A stretch of 64,000 nt of DNA, from the NCBI GenBank assembly GCA_051201675.1, contig CP179212.1:930001-994000 (forward strand), in the 5' to 3' direction. Within the stretch, counting starts at the first letter, position 1. The number at the start of each line of letters is the position of its first letter. Shown in pieces: positions 1 through 8,427 of the stretch. Both the position numbers and the translations under genes were made by a program. Source of the DNA: HTCC2207 sp002685195 (GTDB lineage: Bacteria > Pseudomonadota > Gammaproteobacteria > Pseudomonadales > Porticoccaceae). The notes below the pieces were generated by a model. That model was not told the origin of the DNA and did not search any database. It saw only the letters and a list, made by a program, of their open reading frames with translations.

Positions 1-1102
1 CAGTGATCAGTGACATAAATTCTGGATTACTCCAATCTAATGGTTCAACAGTTGCGTGGTAATTATTTCCACTTCTAATGGAGCTTGACCCCACTTTGGT
101 GTAAAGACTATTTCGTACCACAACCAAATCTAGGTCGGGAAATATGTAGATATTATTTTGGTGTAATCCCGCTGAATAGAAGTAACCCCCTGATGGGCTA
201 ACCCACCATTGCAGAGCGTAGTATTGGTTACTAGTTCCCTCCGGAACCATGGTTGATTCTTGAACCCAGTTTTCAGATACGACTTGTTCACCCGACCACC
301 GGCCATTGCGAGCAAAAAGAAGTCCGAAACGGGCAAAATCTCTAGTGGTAGTGTCAATACAGCAATAAGTCATTGCATGGCCTAATTCGTCAGTCCACCA
401 GTCAGCGTTCATGCCGATTTTTGAAAACAGGTGCATGTCAGCGAAGTCCAATACACTTTGTCCAGTTGCTGACTCAAGAATTCCCGCAAGCAACATAGAG
501 TCGGTATTTTGATAGGCCCAATTATTGGTTCTGGGTGTTGTATCGGGCGTCCTGTTTAGAGCATAAGTAAGTTGGTCACCATCGGTTCCACCTGAATAAA
601 TATTAGCATCGCCACCGATAGCTTCTGCAAGTCCAGTGCGCATTTCCAAAATGGCTCTTATTGAGATGCTAGCTTTGTCGGTACTTACCCAAGGAGCAAG
701 ATAATTCGATGCGGGCACATCAATAGAGTCTATTAGCCCTTGATCCATTGCAATGCCAACTAAAGCGCTGGCGAATGATTTTCCCGTGGACCAACTTGTC
801 GCTAAACTTTCCTTCGAGTCGTTGTTTGCATAACGTTCTCCAACGATGACTCCGTGGCGAATAATCACTACGCCCTGAGTGTTTCGAGTACTGACAAATG
901 CATAATCTAAAGCATCTTTGATTCTAGCCTCTGACATTCCAACATCTTCAGGCAAAGCTGTTTCCCAGCTCACGCCAGGGTATGTGGTCGTATCTGGTGT
1001 ATCCACAACTGGCGCAGGAATTTCGACTGGAACTGATGAGGAGCCTGAACCTCCGCAGGAAGAAATCACAAACACGCAAAGTAATACCAAAAGTTTTTTC
1101 AT
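1..1102 (-). CDS. Serine hydrolase / beta-lactamase-family lipoprotein (partial)
   Basis: The gene starts at 1102 and runs off the left edge, so the C-terminus is missing. The first residues form a lipoprotein signal peptide ending in ISSC|GG, which predicts an outer- or inner-membrane-anchored periplasmic protein. The body matches the class C beta-lactamase / esterase fold (PF00144). The SxxK nucleophile motif is STGK in the context SWSTGKSF, and a YQN triplet fits the second active-site motif. Members hydrolyse esters, peptides or beta-lactams, and the substrate cannot be read from the sequence. The assignment to the superfamily is firm; the exact function is open. Confidence 0.85.
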   Translation of the reverse strand, partial: MKKLLVLLCVFVISSCGGSGSSSVPVEIPAPVVDTPDTTTYPGVSWETALPEDVGMSEARIKDALDYAFVSTRNTQGVVIIRHGVIVGERYANNDSKESLATSWSTGKSFASALVGIAMDQGLIDSIDVPASNYLAPWVSTDKASISIRAILEMRTGLAEAIGGDANIYSGGTDGDQLTYALNRTPDTTPRTNNWAYQNTDSMLLAGILESATGQSVLDFADMHLFSKIGMNADWWTDELGHAMTYCCIDTTTRDFARFGLLFARNGRWSGEQVVSENWVQESTMVPEGTSNQYYALQWWVSPSGGYFYSAGLHQNNIYIFPDLDLVVVRNSLYTKVGSSSIRSGNNYHATVEPLDWSNPEFMSLIT

Positions 1103-1259
1103 CTCTAACCCCAACTCTTTATGAAAGGTTCTCCGCTCATCAAAAAACCTTTTAAACTATGCAAATAATAATAAAAATTGCGCCCATTGTAACTCTTTTG
1201 ATACGAATACTTTTAGGAATCGTAAACACAGGTATGTTTGCTTTAAACGATTTACCCCA

Positions 1260-1526
1260 ATGCTAAAAAACGGAAAACAATTTAGCCAAGACGAGATATC
1301 CCGTATTGTAGAAATGGCGTGGGAGGACCGTACACCATTCGAGGCGATAGAGCTCAATTTTGGCGTCAATGAGTCCGCCGTTATCAAGCTAATGCGGTCT
1401 CAGATGAAATCGCGGTCATTCCGGTTATGGCGGCAACGGGTGTCTAGTAGAAAAACTAAGCATCTTGCATTGCGTTCGCCGGATATAAACAGAGGGTATT
1501 GCCCAACGCAGTATAAACAGAGATAG
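1260..1526 (+). CDS. DUF2805 / TIGR03643 family protein
   Basis: This 88-residue protein has the conserved features of the small DUF2805 (TIGR03643) family: an EMAWEDRTPFEAIE block, then VIKLMR, then FRLWRQRVSSRKTKH near the C-terminus. The first half looks like a helix-turn-helix (isoleucine-containing recognition helix around residues 30-45) and the second half is strongly basic, so nucleic-acid binding is plausible. The function of the family is unknown. The stop codon lies 13 nt before the CIA30-like gene, so the two may be co-transcribed. Confidence 0.85.
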   Translation: MLKNGKQFSQDEISRIVEMAWEDRTPFEAIELNFGVNESAVIKLMRSQMKSRSFRLWRQRVSSRKTKHLALRSPDINRGYCPTQYKQR

Positions 1527-1539
1527 GGGATTCAACACA

Positions 1540-2100
1540 ATGATTAATTTTAAAGTATGGGTTATGCGAATGGTTTTGCCAATTGTAGTTCTTAGCAGTG
1601 GTACGTTAAACGGAGATGTAATGATAGATGACTTCGAGGCTGGCTCAAATGTAGATTGGGATTACCTCAGTGATCAAGTCATGGGCGGTGTTTCTGAAGG
1701 CTCGGCAAGTTTAGGGAGAGATGAGAATGAAGCCTACGCTCATATGACCGGTGATGTCAGCACAGCTAACAATGGCGGCTTTATCCAGTTGAGAACCTCC
1801 TTAAAGTCTGGCGCTGATAAAAACACCAAGGGCGTCTTTATCAAGGTTCGGGGTAACAACCAGAAATATTATATTCATTTGCGAACACGAGGTACGATGC
1901 TGCCTTGGCAATACTACCAGGGTGGATTTGACGCAACTGAGGAGTGGCAGCTAATCCGACTGCCGTTCGAAGCATTTGAAGCGTCAGGCTCCTGGTTGAG
2001 AAACACTCCTGCTCCAACTTCAATACGCAGTATTGGGGTCGTTGCTTATGGCCGTGACCACCAGGCAGATATCCAAATTAGTGAAATTGGATTTTATTAG
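1540..2100 (+). CDS. CIA30-like (complex I intermediate-associated protein 30 family) protein
   Basis: The 186-residue product has a hydrophobic N-terminus that could be a signal peptide, followed by a beta-sandwich domain of the CIA30 / NDUFAF1 type (PF08547). Recognisable blocks are DDFEAG, SDQVMGGVSEG, the GVFIKVRGNNQKYYIHLRT strand pair and the WQLIRLPFEAFE region. In bacteria this galactose-binding-like fold is common in proteins of unknown function. Involvement in complex I assembly is proven only for the eukaryotic member. A GGGGA ribosome-binding site lies about 10 nt upstream of the ATG. Confidence 0.85.
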   Translation: MINFKVWVMRMVLPIVVLSSGTLNGDVMIDDFEAGSNVDWDYLSDQVMGGVSEGSASLGRDENEAYAHMTGDVSTANNGGFIQLRTSLKSGADKNTKGVFIKVRGNNQKYYIHLRTRGTMLPWQYYQGGFDATEEWQLIRLPFEAFEASGSWLRNTPAPTSIRSIGVVAYGRDHQADIQISEIGFY

Positions 2101-2101
2101 C

Positions 2102-2392
2102 TCATTTAGCCCGCGCATCGAAAAGAGCGAGCTGTTCCTCTGTAGCAGGCTTCTGAAATTTTGCCTTCCAGTCGGAGTAGGGCATGCCATAGACGATTTC
2201 ACGCGCCTGCTCGTAATCAATCGCTAACTGCTCTTTCTTTGCTTCTGTCACATACCATTTACTGAGACAGTTGCGGCAGAAATTGGCCAGGTTCATCAGA
2301 TCAATGTTTTGGATATCTTTGTTGTCATCGAGATGTTTTAGAAGGCGACGAAAGACCGCAGCCTCAATTTCTGTTTGGGTGTTTTTTTCCAT
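2102..2392 (-). CDS. DUF1244 domain-containing protein
   Basis: The 96-residue protein carries the DUF1244 core: an N-terminal helix, the FCRNCLSKWY block with two cysteines, then GMPYSDWKAKFQ. The family is widespread in alpha- and gammaproteobacteria, forms a small helical fold, and has no assigned biochemical role. It is convergent with the CIA30-like gene, separated by one base, and no terminator is visible between them. Confidence 0.85.
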   Translation of the reverse strand: MEKNTQTEIEAAVFRRLLKHLDDNKDIQNIDLMNLANFCRNCLSKWYVTEAKKEQLAIDYEQAREIVYGMPYSDWKAKFQKPATEEQLALFDARAK

Positions 2393-2598
2393 GGTTTGGG
2401 AAGTCCAATAGTGTGTTCATAACGTTGGACAGTGTAAACGAAATGAGCGGATTAACGAAAGCTACAGTGGGCTATAAAACTGCCTAAATTTGATTAAAAA
2501 TTCTAATCAAAGGGACCAAATCGACGATTCTTTAACAATCTTTGTGTTATTCTTCTCGGCCATTTAACTCTTGGGCTTTTGCCTTTATCAAAGAAAAT

Positions 2599-3975
2599 AT
2601 GACTATAAACACATCTCTACTATCACTTATTGGCAATACGCCCATGCTAAAACTCAAAGCCTTTGACACTGGGCCTTGCGAGCTCTTTGTTAAGCTTGAA
2701 TCTCACAATCCAGGCGGATCAATCAAAGATAGAGTTGGTCTAGCGATTATTGAAGCAGCCGAGAAATCAGGAGAACTAAAGCCTGGCGGCACCATCATTG
2801 AGGCTACCGCAGGGAATACAGGTATTGGACTTGCGTTGGTGGCGGCCATTAAAGGTTACAAAATTATCCTAGTGATTCCCGACAAGATGAGTCGAGAAAA
2901 GATTTTACATCTTGAGGGCTTAGGTGCTGAGATAGTTTTAACTCGCTCAGATGTCCCCGAGGGTCACCCTGAATATTACCAAGATTTGGCGCGAAAAATT
3001 GTCGCAGAAACACCTGGGAGCTTTTTAGCGAACCAGTTCTCTAACCCCGTAAATCCAATGATCCATCGGACCACTACGGCTCCAGAGATATGGGAGCAAA
3101 TGAATGGAAATCTTGACGCAGTAGTAGCTGGAGTTGGGTCGGGTGGAACACTAACGGGAATGGCTGAGTTTTTTAAGGAGAAAGACCCTTCAATAAAAAT
3201 GGTCGCGGCTGACCCTGAAGGCTCAATTATTGCGGATGCCGTAACTAAAGGATCTTTCTCCTATGATGGAGGCTCTTGGCTAGTGGAAGGTGTCGGTGAA
3301 GATTTTATTCCTGATGTTTTGAATGTTGAGTTGCTGCACGATGCCGCAATCGTTTCTGACAAGGAGGCTTTCCAGACCTTACAAACTTTAATCAGAGAGG
3401 AAGGGATATTAGGAGGGTCTTCCACCGGAACACTAGTTGCCGGTGCGGTTAAATGGTGTCAGAAGCAGACCACGCCAAAACGAGTGGTGACGTTTATATG
3501 CGATACAGGTAATAAGTATTTGTCTAAAGCGTTTAATAAATCTTGGTTGCATGATAACGATCTGTTAGAAGTAACCTTGGTAGGCAATTTAATGGATTTA
3601 GTCAATCGTCGTGCCGATCAGGGCGATATGATCAGCGTTAGCACCTCGGATACACTGCTAACTGCTTATAAGCGCATGAGAGCGTCTGATATTTCTCAGA
3701 TACCAGTTCTTGATCAAGGCAAACTAGTGGGTGTGCTAGATGAAGAAGATCTGCTCTTTAATGTCAGTAAGAGCAAAGAGGCATTTTCTAAGGTAGCTGG
3801 AGAGTTTATGGTCACGGATCTTGATGTGTTACCAACCACTGCTTCGGAGGATGAACTGATGGAGGTTCTGACTCAAGGCAAGGTCGCTATTATCTATGAT
3901 AAAGATACGTTTATTGGTTTTATTACCAAAGTTGATCTAATTAACCATTACAGAACGAAGATAAGCCAAGACTAA
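2599..3975 (+). CDS. Cystathionine beta-synthase type PLP enzyme with CBS pair
   Basis: The enzyme is expected to condense serine (or O-acetylserine) with homocysteine or sulfide using pyridoxal phosphate. The first 320 residues are a fold-type II PLP domain: the PLP lysine is in NPGGSIKDR, the asparagine loop in TAGNTGIG, and the phosphate loop in GVGSGGTLTG. Residues from about 335 to 455 are two CBS domains, as in cystathionine beta-synthase and unlike plain cysteine synthase. I chose the ATG at 2599 because homologous residues begin at SLLSLIGNTP. The longer reading from 2542 adds 19 residues unlike the family. The next gene encodes the partner lyase, 18 nt downstream. Confidence 0.9.
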   Translation: MTINTSLLSLIGNTPMLKLKAFDTGPCELFVKLESHNPGGSIKDRVGLAIIEAAEKSGELKPGGTIIEATAGNTGIGLALVAAIKGYKIILVIPDKMSREKILHLEGLGAEIVLTRSDVPEGHPEYYQDLARKIVAETPGSFLANQFSNPVNPMIHRTTTAPEIWEQMNGNLDAVVAGVGSGGTLTGMAEFFKEKDPSIKMVAADPEGSIIADAVTKGSFSYDGGSWLVEGVGEDFIPDVLNVELLHDAAIVSDKEAFQTLQTLIREEGILGGSSTGTLVAGAVKWCQKQTTPKRVVTFICDTGNKYLSKAFNKSWLHDNDLLEVTLVGNLMDLVNRRADQGDMISVSTSDTLLTAYKRMRASDISQIPVLDQGKLVGVLDEEDLLFNVSKSKEAFSKVAGEFMVTDLDVLPTTASEDELMEVLTQGKVAIIYDKDTFIGFITKVDLINHYRTKISQD

Positions 3976-3993
3976 TTAGGATTAGAAACCTTT

Positions 3994-5157
3994 ATGAACG
4001 ATAGGAATAAAAAACAGGGGTTCTCGACCAAGGCTATTCATGCTGGTCAGCAACCTGATCCATCTACAGGCGCTATAATGACGCCGATTTATGCCAGTTC
4101 TACCTATGTACAGCAGAGTCCCGGAGTACATCAGGGTTATGAGTATTCTCGAAGCCATAATCCGACCCGTAAAGCCCTTGAAGATTGTATAGCAGCCCTT
4201 GAAAATGGCTCAGCTGGATATGCCTTTGCGTCGGGTATGTCCGCCACGGCTACGGTTTTGGAGTTACTCGATTCGGGCGATCATGTTATCGCCATGGACG
4301 ACCTCTATGGTGGTACATATCGTCTATTTGAGAATGTGAGAAAACGTTCGGCAGGTCTCGAATTCACCTTCGCTAATTTGAGCGATTTGGATAATCTTGA
4401 GTCAGCTCTGCAAGACAATACAAAAATGATTTGGGTAGAATCACCTACCAATCCTCTTCTTAAACTGGTTAATCTGCAGGCAGTTGCCGAGTTTGCTAGA
4501 AAACACAACTTGATCGCTGTCTGCGACAACACTTTCTGCTCTCCTTACGTACAAAAACCTCTGGATTACGGATTTGATCTTGTTGTCCATTCTGCGACCA
4601 AGTATATCAACGGGCATTCAGATGTTGTTGGTGGAATCGTTGTCTGTGGGCAAGATCTTGTGGAGCAAATGTTCTACTTGTCGAATGCTATTGGGTCCAT
4701 TATGAGCCCGTTCGATAGTTTCTTGGTGATGAGAAGCTTAAAAACTCTATCTATAAGAATGGAGAGGCACTGTGATAGCGCTATGCAGGTTGCCCAGTAT
4801 CTCGAGCAACACGAAGCTATAGAGAAAGTTTATTATCCTGGTTTGCAAAGTCACCCACAGCATGAATTAGCCAAACAGCAAATGAATGGTTTTGGTGGCA
4901 TGATCAGTGTGGTGTTAAAGGGCGGGTTGGCAAGCGCTAAGACATTTTTAGAAAATACTCATTTGTTTTCTTTGGCTGAAAGTTTAGGGGGTGTTGAAAG
5001 TCTGATTGAGCATCCTGCGATTATGACTCACGCTTCAGTCCCTGTAGCCATTAGAAATGAAATAGGTATTGTAGACGGTTTAGTGCGCCTATCAGTTGGC
5101 ATTGAAACGCTGGAAGACTTGATTGCTGATATAAAAATCGCCTTAGATAAAATTTAA
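3994..5157 (+). CDS. Cystathionine gamma-lyase / gamma-synthase family enzyme
   Basis: This 387-residue protein belongs to the Cys/Met metabolism PLP family (fold type I). The PLP lysine lies in HSATKYINGHSD, and the cofactor-contact motifs SGMSAT and WVESPTNP are present. The position directly after a CBS-domain cystathionine synthase favours cystathionine gamma-lyase, which releases cysteine and 2-oxobutyrate. MetB-type synthase activity cannot be excluded from sequence alone. Together the two genes would make cysteine from homocysteine (reverse transsulfuration). The gene ends before a convergent rhodanese gene; an imperfect GGTGC/GCACC hairpin lies at about 5171-5188. Confidence 0.88.
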   Translation: MNDRNKKQGFSTKAIHAGQQPDPSTGAIMTPIYASSTYVQQSPGVHQGYEYSRSHNPTRKALEDCIAALENGSAGYAFASGMSATATVLELLDSGDHVIAMDDLYGGTYRLFENVRKRSAGLEFTFANLSDLDNLESALQDNTKMIWVESPTNPLLKLVNLQAVAEFARKHNLIAVCDNTFCSPYVQKPLDYGFDLVVHSATKYINGHSDVVGGIVVCGQDLVEQMFYLSNAIGSIMSPFDSFLVMRSLKTLSIRMERHCDSAMQVAQYLEQHEAIEKVYYPGLQSHPQHELAKQQMNGFGGMISVVLKGGLASAKTFLENTHLFSLAESLGGVESLIEHPAIMTHASVPVAIRNEIGIVDGLVRLSVGIETLEDLIADIKIALDKI

Positions 5158-5195
5158 ACCATTTTTCATAGGTGCTGTGTTTCGCACCAGCGATT

Positions 5196-5528
5196 TTAGT
5201 TCTCTAGAGTTTGAATAAAAGCTTGGGCCTCACCTATGCCCCCGGCATTGACAACATTGGTATAGCCTAGTTGATCTAAGATTTTCTTCGCTTTTCCAGA
5301 TCGATTTCCGCTGCGACAGTAGACGTAGATAGTCGTATTTTTATCCTTTGTTAGGTCTGTAATTTTTTCGTCAATCACTTGCCATTCGATGTGCTTGGCA
5401 TGAGCCAAATGCCCAGTTTCCCATTCAGCAGGCGTTCTCACGTCTATAATCAAAGCCGAGTCGTGATTCTCAGCAAATGCCATAATGGTCGAGAAGAAAA
5501 GAGCACACGTTAAGACAAAATATTTCAT
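5196..5528 (-). CDS. Exported rhodanese-like protein (PspE type)
   Basis: The product is about 110 residues: a cleavable signal peptide ending near AFA|EN, then one rhodanese domain. The active-site loop is CRSGNRS with the catalytic cysteine in YVYCRSGNRSG, and the LIIDVRTPAEW entry motif is present. Single-domain periplasmic rhodaneses such as PspE transfer sulfane sulfur from thiosulfate to thiols or cyanide. I start the gene at 5528 because this ATG opens directly into the signal peptide. A longer reading from 5621 would overlap the upstream gene. Confidence 0.88.
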   Translation of the reverse strand: MKYFVLTCALFFSTIMAFAENHDSALIIDVRTPAEWETGHLAHAKHIEWQVIDEKITDLTKDKNTTIYVYCRSGNRSGKAKKILDQLGYTNVVNAGGIGEAQAFIQTLEN

Positions 5529-5599
5529 AGAAATAGGCCTTTCTGTATTCAAATGGCTTTTAATCTTATACTCGTTTTGGGCGTGGCTAAAGATATTTT

Positions 5600-6985
5600 T
5601 TAGTGAATTGGAATGACCCAATATTGGTTATCTGCGCTAATCGAACCGTTCATTCTCTCAACAATCACCCTGTCTAGAGTGCGTATTTCTCGCTCAGCCA
5701 TGCTGCTAAAGCTATCTTCACCCAAGGTAGTCTCTGTCTTATCAGGAAAATTACGACGAGTTCGATGAATCCAGTAAGTGTCTGATAAATTAGTTTGCTT
5801 AAATGCTTTTGCGATCTCTTGGGGGCCAATCATAAAGCCCAATAATCCACCCCAAGTTGCAGTTGGGTTATCTGAATCCCAGCCAACAAGAGACCCTATT
5901 TGAATCGTCCTAACAATGTCTCCCTGCCCATAAAAGAGACTGATGAGGCTTGCTGCAAAATTAATCCCAGCATCGAAGGGCTCTCTATAGACATATCCAT
6001 CCGTGCTCTCTAGTTGATAGCGATGATAAATCGCATCTCTGGTACTTTCCCAGTCATCTTTGTTGGGGTTCTTTAGATAATGCTCCTTTATAAATGCATA
6101 CATTTTGGCGGGAGTCGAATTAGCGGGAAGGTACCTACTTGATTTCTCCGCTAACCAATATGTTTGTTCGGCTATATTTAGTGACTTGTCGACAACAGAA
6201 GCTAGAGAGTGCATTGCTATGTAGAACTGGGAAATCCATTCCGCGTCATCTTTAGCAGTTGCTCTAACTGGTAAGTAAGCGATATCTATTGCTACATCGG
6301 GCCAAACAGGGGCTAGTAATCCAAAAATTTCTGTCGTTAGCTGAGCATCGATCATCATATGATAACGATTGTTTTCCGGCTCACTAGTCTCTGGGGTAGT
6401 CATGCCTTTTTCCATTAATTTTCTAGCTTGCTCATTAGATACCCACAAAAAATTCTCTGTCATTGGCTTAGAGTTTGGGAATTTCTGAAATAGAGGCGCA
6501 TCTTCTTCTGAGTAAATGTGGTGTAGCCATCCGTCACGTATCTGTTTTGCACTCAGTTTGCTGGTCTTCAGCTGATCGTGGAGGTGTGCATACATATACT
6601 CAATATCAGTGTCGTCATCAGCTCCCCAGGGTGTTCCTGAGTATTCGAAGTAAAAATCAATGGTATTTGAGTGTGGTACGAACTCCCCCCAAATTGCTTT
6701 CTGATCAGGTTTCCCCCAATCCTTGTCAGTATAGAATGGCAATGTTTGAGGTGTTCCAACTTTGTCCATTTCGGTAATTAAGCCAGTCCAGTTAGCTATA
6801 TTTTGGCCAAGCCAAAATCCTTGCAATTTATTCAAGTATTCAGACCGTGAAATCTTAATGAAACCTGAGTTATTTTCTGTCTCAGCATTAATAGAAAGTG
6901 GAGTAAGTAGGATGGCTATTAAAATGAGAGGAAAATAGAAATTGAGTATGACCTTACTGGTTTCGCAGTCTATGTTCTTATTCAT
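5600..6985 (-). CDS. Exported ADP-ribosylglycohydrolase-like protein
   Basis: The 461-residue protein has an N-terminal hydrophobic signal segment (about residues 13-34, ending SINA|ET) and a body matching the ADP-ribosylglycohydrolase fold (PF03747). Two aspartate-rich metal-binding motifs are visible: ADDDTDIEY and, near the C-terminus, GWDSDNPTATWGG. In the family these coordinate two Mg2+ ions that position ADP-ribose. Most characterised members are cytoplasmic and act on ADP-ribosylated proteins, so an exported member probably works on another substrate. The rhodanese gene follows 71 nt later on the same strand. Confidence 0.78.
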   Translation of the reverse strand: MNKNIDCETSKVILNFYFPLILIAILLTPLSINAETENNSGFIKISRSEYLNKLQGFWLGQNIANWTGLITEMDKVGTPQTLPFYTDKDWGKPDQKAIWGEFVPHSNTIDFYFEYSGTPWGADDDTDIEYMYAHLHDQLKTSKLSAKQIRDGWLHHIYSEEDAPLFQKFPNSKPMTENFLWVSNEQARKLMEKGMTTPETSEPENNRYHMMIDAQLTTEIFGLLAPVWPDVAIDIAYLPVRATAKDDAEWISQFYIAMHSLASVVDKSLNIAEQTYWLAEKSSRYLPANSTPAKMYAFIKEHYLKNPNKDDWESTRDAIYHRYQLESTDGYVYREPFDAGINFAASLISLFYGQGDIVRTIQIGSLVGWDSDNPTATWGGLLGFMIGPQEIAKAFKQTNLSDTYWIHRTRRNFPDKTETTLGEDSFSSMAEREIRTLDRVIVERMNGSISADNQYWVIPIH

Positions 6986-7318
6986 CCTTGGCCTCAGGGA
7001 AAGATTACTCTTAAGTCGTATCTAAAATAGCAGTTAATCATTCTATGGTGCACAAAATTTTGCGATCTATCAAATGACCTTTAAATATTGATCTGGCTTT
7101 TTTAAACAAAGCGGGTATTGTTTTTGGTTGTAATTGTTGTATGCCACTGAGGTAGTAATCATGACTAGTCAAAACCCTAAGCTTATCGTTATTTTCATAT
7201 TATTAGTGTGTTATCCATAAAACTAGTTTATTTAGAATCCCAAAAACATGATCAACTCGTCTTAAACCTGATAGTAAAAAAATAATACTCTTTCAACCCT
7301 TTTAAGGAACAATAAAAA
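6986..7318. other. Intergenic region, no gene seen
   Basis: This AT-rich spacer separates the divergent ADP-ribosylglycohydrolase-like and lipoprotein genes, so it should hold promoters for both. I see no ORF with coding character and no RNA gene. A TTTTAAGGAACAAT ribosome-binding region precedes the lipoprotein start at its right edge. Confidence 0.6.
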
Positions 7319-7789
7319 ATGACTAGATTATTTACACTAGTGGTCACAATTATCATGTTGGCAGGATGTATAAGTATTGATGTCGAAATCAATGATGATC
7401 TTGACTTACCCGAAGTCACCCCAATTCAGACGGTTGCCCAATACGTTGAAGATTTTAATAATGCTGATCTTGATGCTTTGAATGAGGGTTCAGGGTCGCC
7501 ATTTTTTTGGCTCATGGGAGATGAGAAGAATGTGTATGACAAATACGGGGACTCAGTAGATTTTGTAAGGTTGAGAAGTAAAGGTTGGAGTTACTCTAAG
7601 ATTAATTCCTTGGAGCTGATCTACGAAGATGATAAGACTGCGATGGTTTACATGAATTTCTCAAGATACAATGCTAACGATGAAGTTATTTTGACGTCTG
7701 AGGTAAATTATCTGTTGGTGAACAACGCCTATAAATGGAAAATAAAGGGTGGTTTTGCTCCCAATAAAGTGACTGTAGGGAAAGACTGA
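7319..7789 (+). CDS. Small lipoprotein, possible NTF2-like domain
   Basis: The 156-residue product begins with a lipoprotein signal peptide whose lipobox is LAGC at residues 14-17. After it comes an acidic stretch. A roughly 110-residue domain follows whose pattern (TVAQYVEDFNNADLDAL, then alternating strands) is typical of SnoaL/NTF2-like proteins, which bind small ligands or act as isomerases. I do not recognise a specific family. It is the first gene of the accessory region and has no copy of the promoter repeat in front of it. Repeat copy A lies just after its stop. Confidence 0.65.
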   Translation: MTRLFTLVVTIIMLAGCISIDVEINDDLDLPEVTPIQTVAQYVEDFNNADLDALNEGSGSPFFWLMGDEKNVYDKYGDSVDFVRLRSKGWSYSKINSLELIYEDDKTAMVYMNFSRYNANDEVILTSEVNYLLVNNAYKWKIKGGFAPNKVTVGKD

Positions 7790-7798
7790 AACGTGTCG

Positions 7799-7843
7799 TT
7801 CTCTGGATGGGGTGTTCAGTTATGCTTCCCTCTTTAAGGAGGA
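7799..7843 (+). promoter_or_regulatory. Promoter repeat, copy A
   Basis: The block GGATGGGGTGTTCAGT-TATGCT at 7805-7826 matches the other repeat copies. The -35 hexamer is degenerate (TTCTCT, 7799-7804), the spacer is 16 bp and the -10 is TATGCT (7821-7826). The downstream leader differs from the other copies but ends in a strong AAGGAGG (7837-7843), 5 nt before the GTG start of the next gene. Confidence 0.7.
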
Positions 7844-7848
7844 AAAGT

Positions 7849-8340
7849 GTGCAAATTCGAAATCTAAATACAGTTCTTTGGGTCGTCCTCCTATGCGGAT
7901 GCGCGGGAAGACTAGATATTAGCAATCTTGAACTCTCATCAAATGTGCACGAAGGTTGTTTTTCACCCACAACAACAATGGATGTCTACTATTATAAAAA
8001 CGGTTTTAACCAAAAGTACGAGCTTTTATCCCCTAAAGCACCTTGGTGTAGCAACGACATATTTATGGAATCATGTCAAAAAGTATTCCCAATTTCTAAA
8101 AGTGGTGAAATAAAGATCACTAAAATATTTGATAGATCAGTTGGTACTTCTGGCCATTGCTGGGAAATATTTGCTAAAGCGAAAAGTAAACCGGATGTCG
8201 AATTCGCAATACCTGCCTGCTGGTTACACCATAATCCAGATATCTGGGTAAAACCGAAGTATCCTTGGCATCAGAAAAAGACAGAGGAACAGTTGCGGAT
8301 TGATACTGAATTTTTAGAGAAAGTTCGCTGTTCATTCTAG
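7849..8340 (+). CDS. Cysteine-containing lipoprotein of unknown function
   Basis: I start this gene at the GTG at 7849, 5 nt after AAGGAGG. From there the product is 163 residues and opens directly into a lipoprotein signal peptide with lipobox LCGC at about residues 14-17. An upstream in-frame ATG at 7807 would lie inside the promoter repeat. The mature part has five further cysteines, spread through it, that could form disulfides. I do not recognise the family. It is the first gene of the accessory block with a repeat copy in front. Confidence 0.65.
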   Translation: MQIRNLNTVLWVVLLCGCAGRLDISNLELSSNVHEGCFSPTTTMDVYYYKNGFNQKYELLSPKAPWCSNDIFMESCQKVFPISKSGEIKITKIFDRSVGTSGHCWEIFAKAKSKPDVEFAIPACWLHHNPDIWVKPKYPWHQKKTEEQLRIDTEFLEKVRCSF

Positions 8341-8361
8341 GCAAACAAGTGACTCAATTTC

Positions 8362-8427
8362 TCTAGCCCTGATTTGACTGGATGGGGTATTCAGCTATGC
8401 TTAAGTAATCAATAAAGGGAGTTATTC
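8362..8427 (+). promoter_or_regulatory. Promoter-RBS repeat, copy B
   Basis: This is a complete copy. TTGACT (8374-8379) and TATGCT (8396-8401) are separated by 16 bp. The shared leader TTAAGTAATCAATAA follows, then AGGGAG (8416-8421) and exactly 6 nt to the ATG at 8428. The segment before -35, CTAGCCCTGAT, is shared with copies D and F. Confidence 0.85.
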
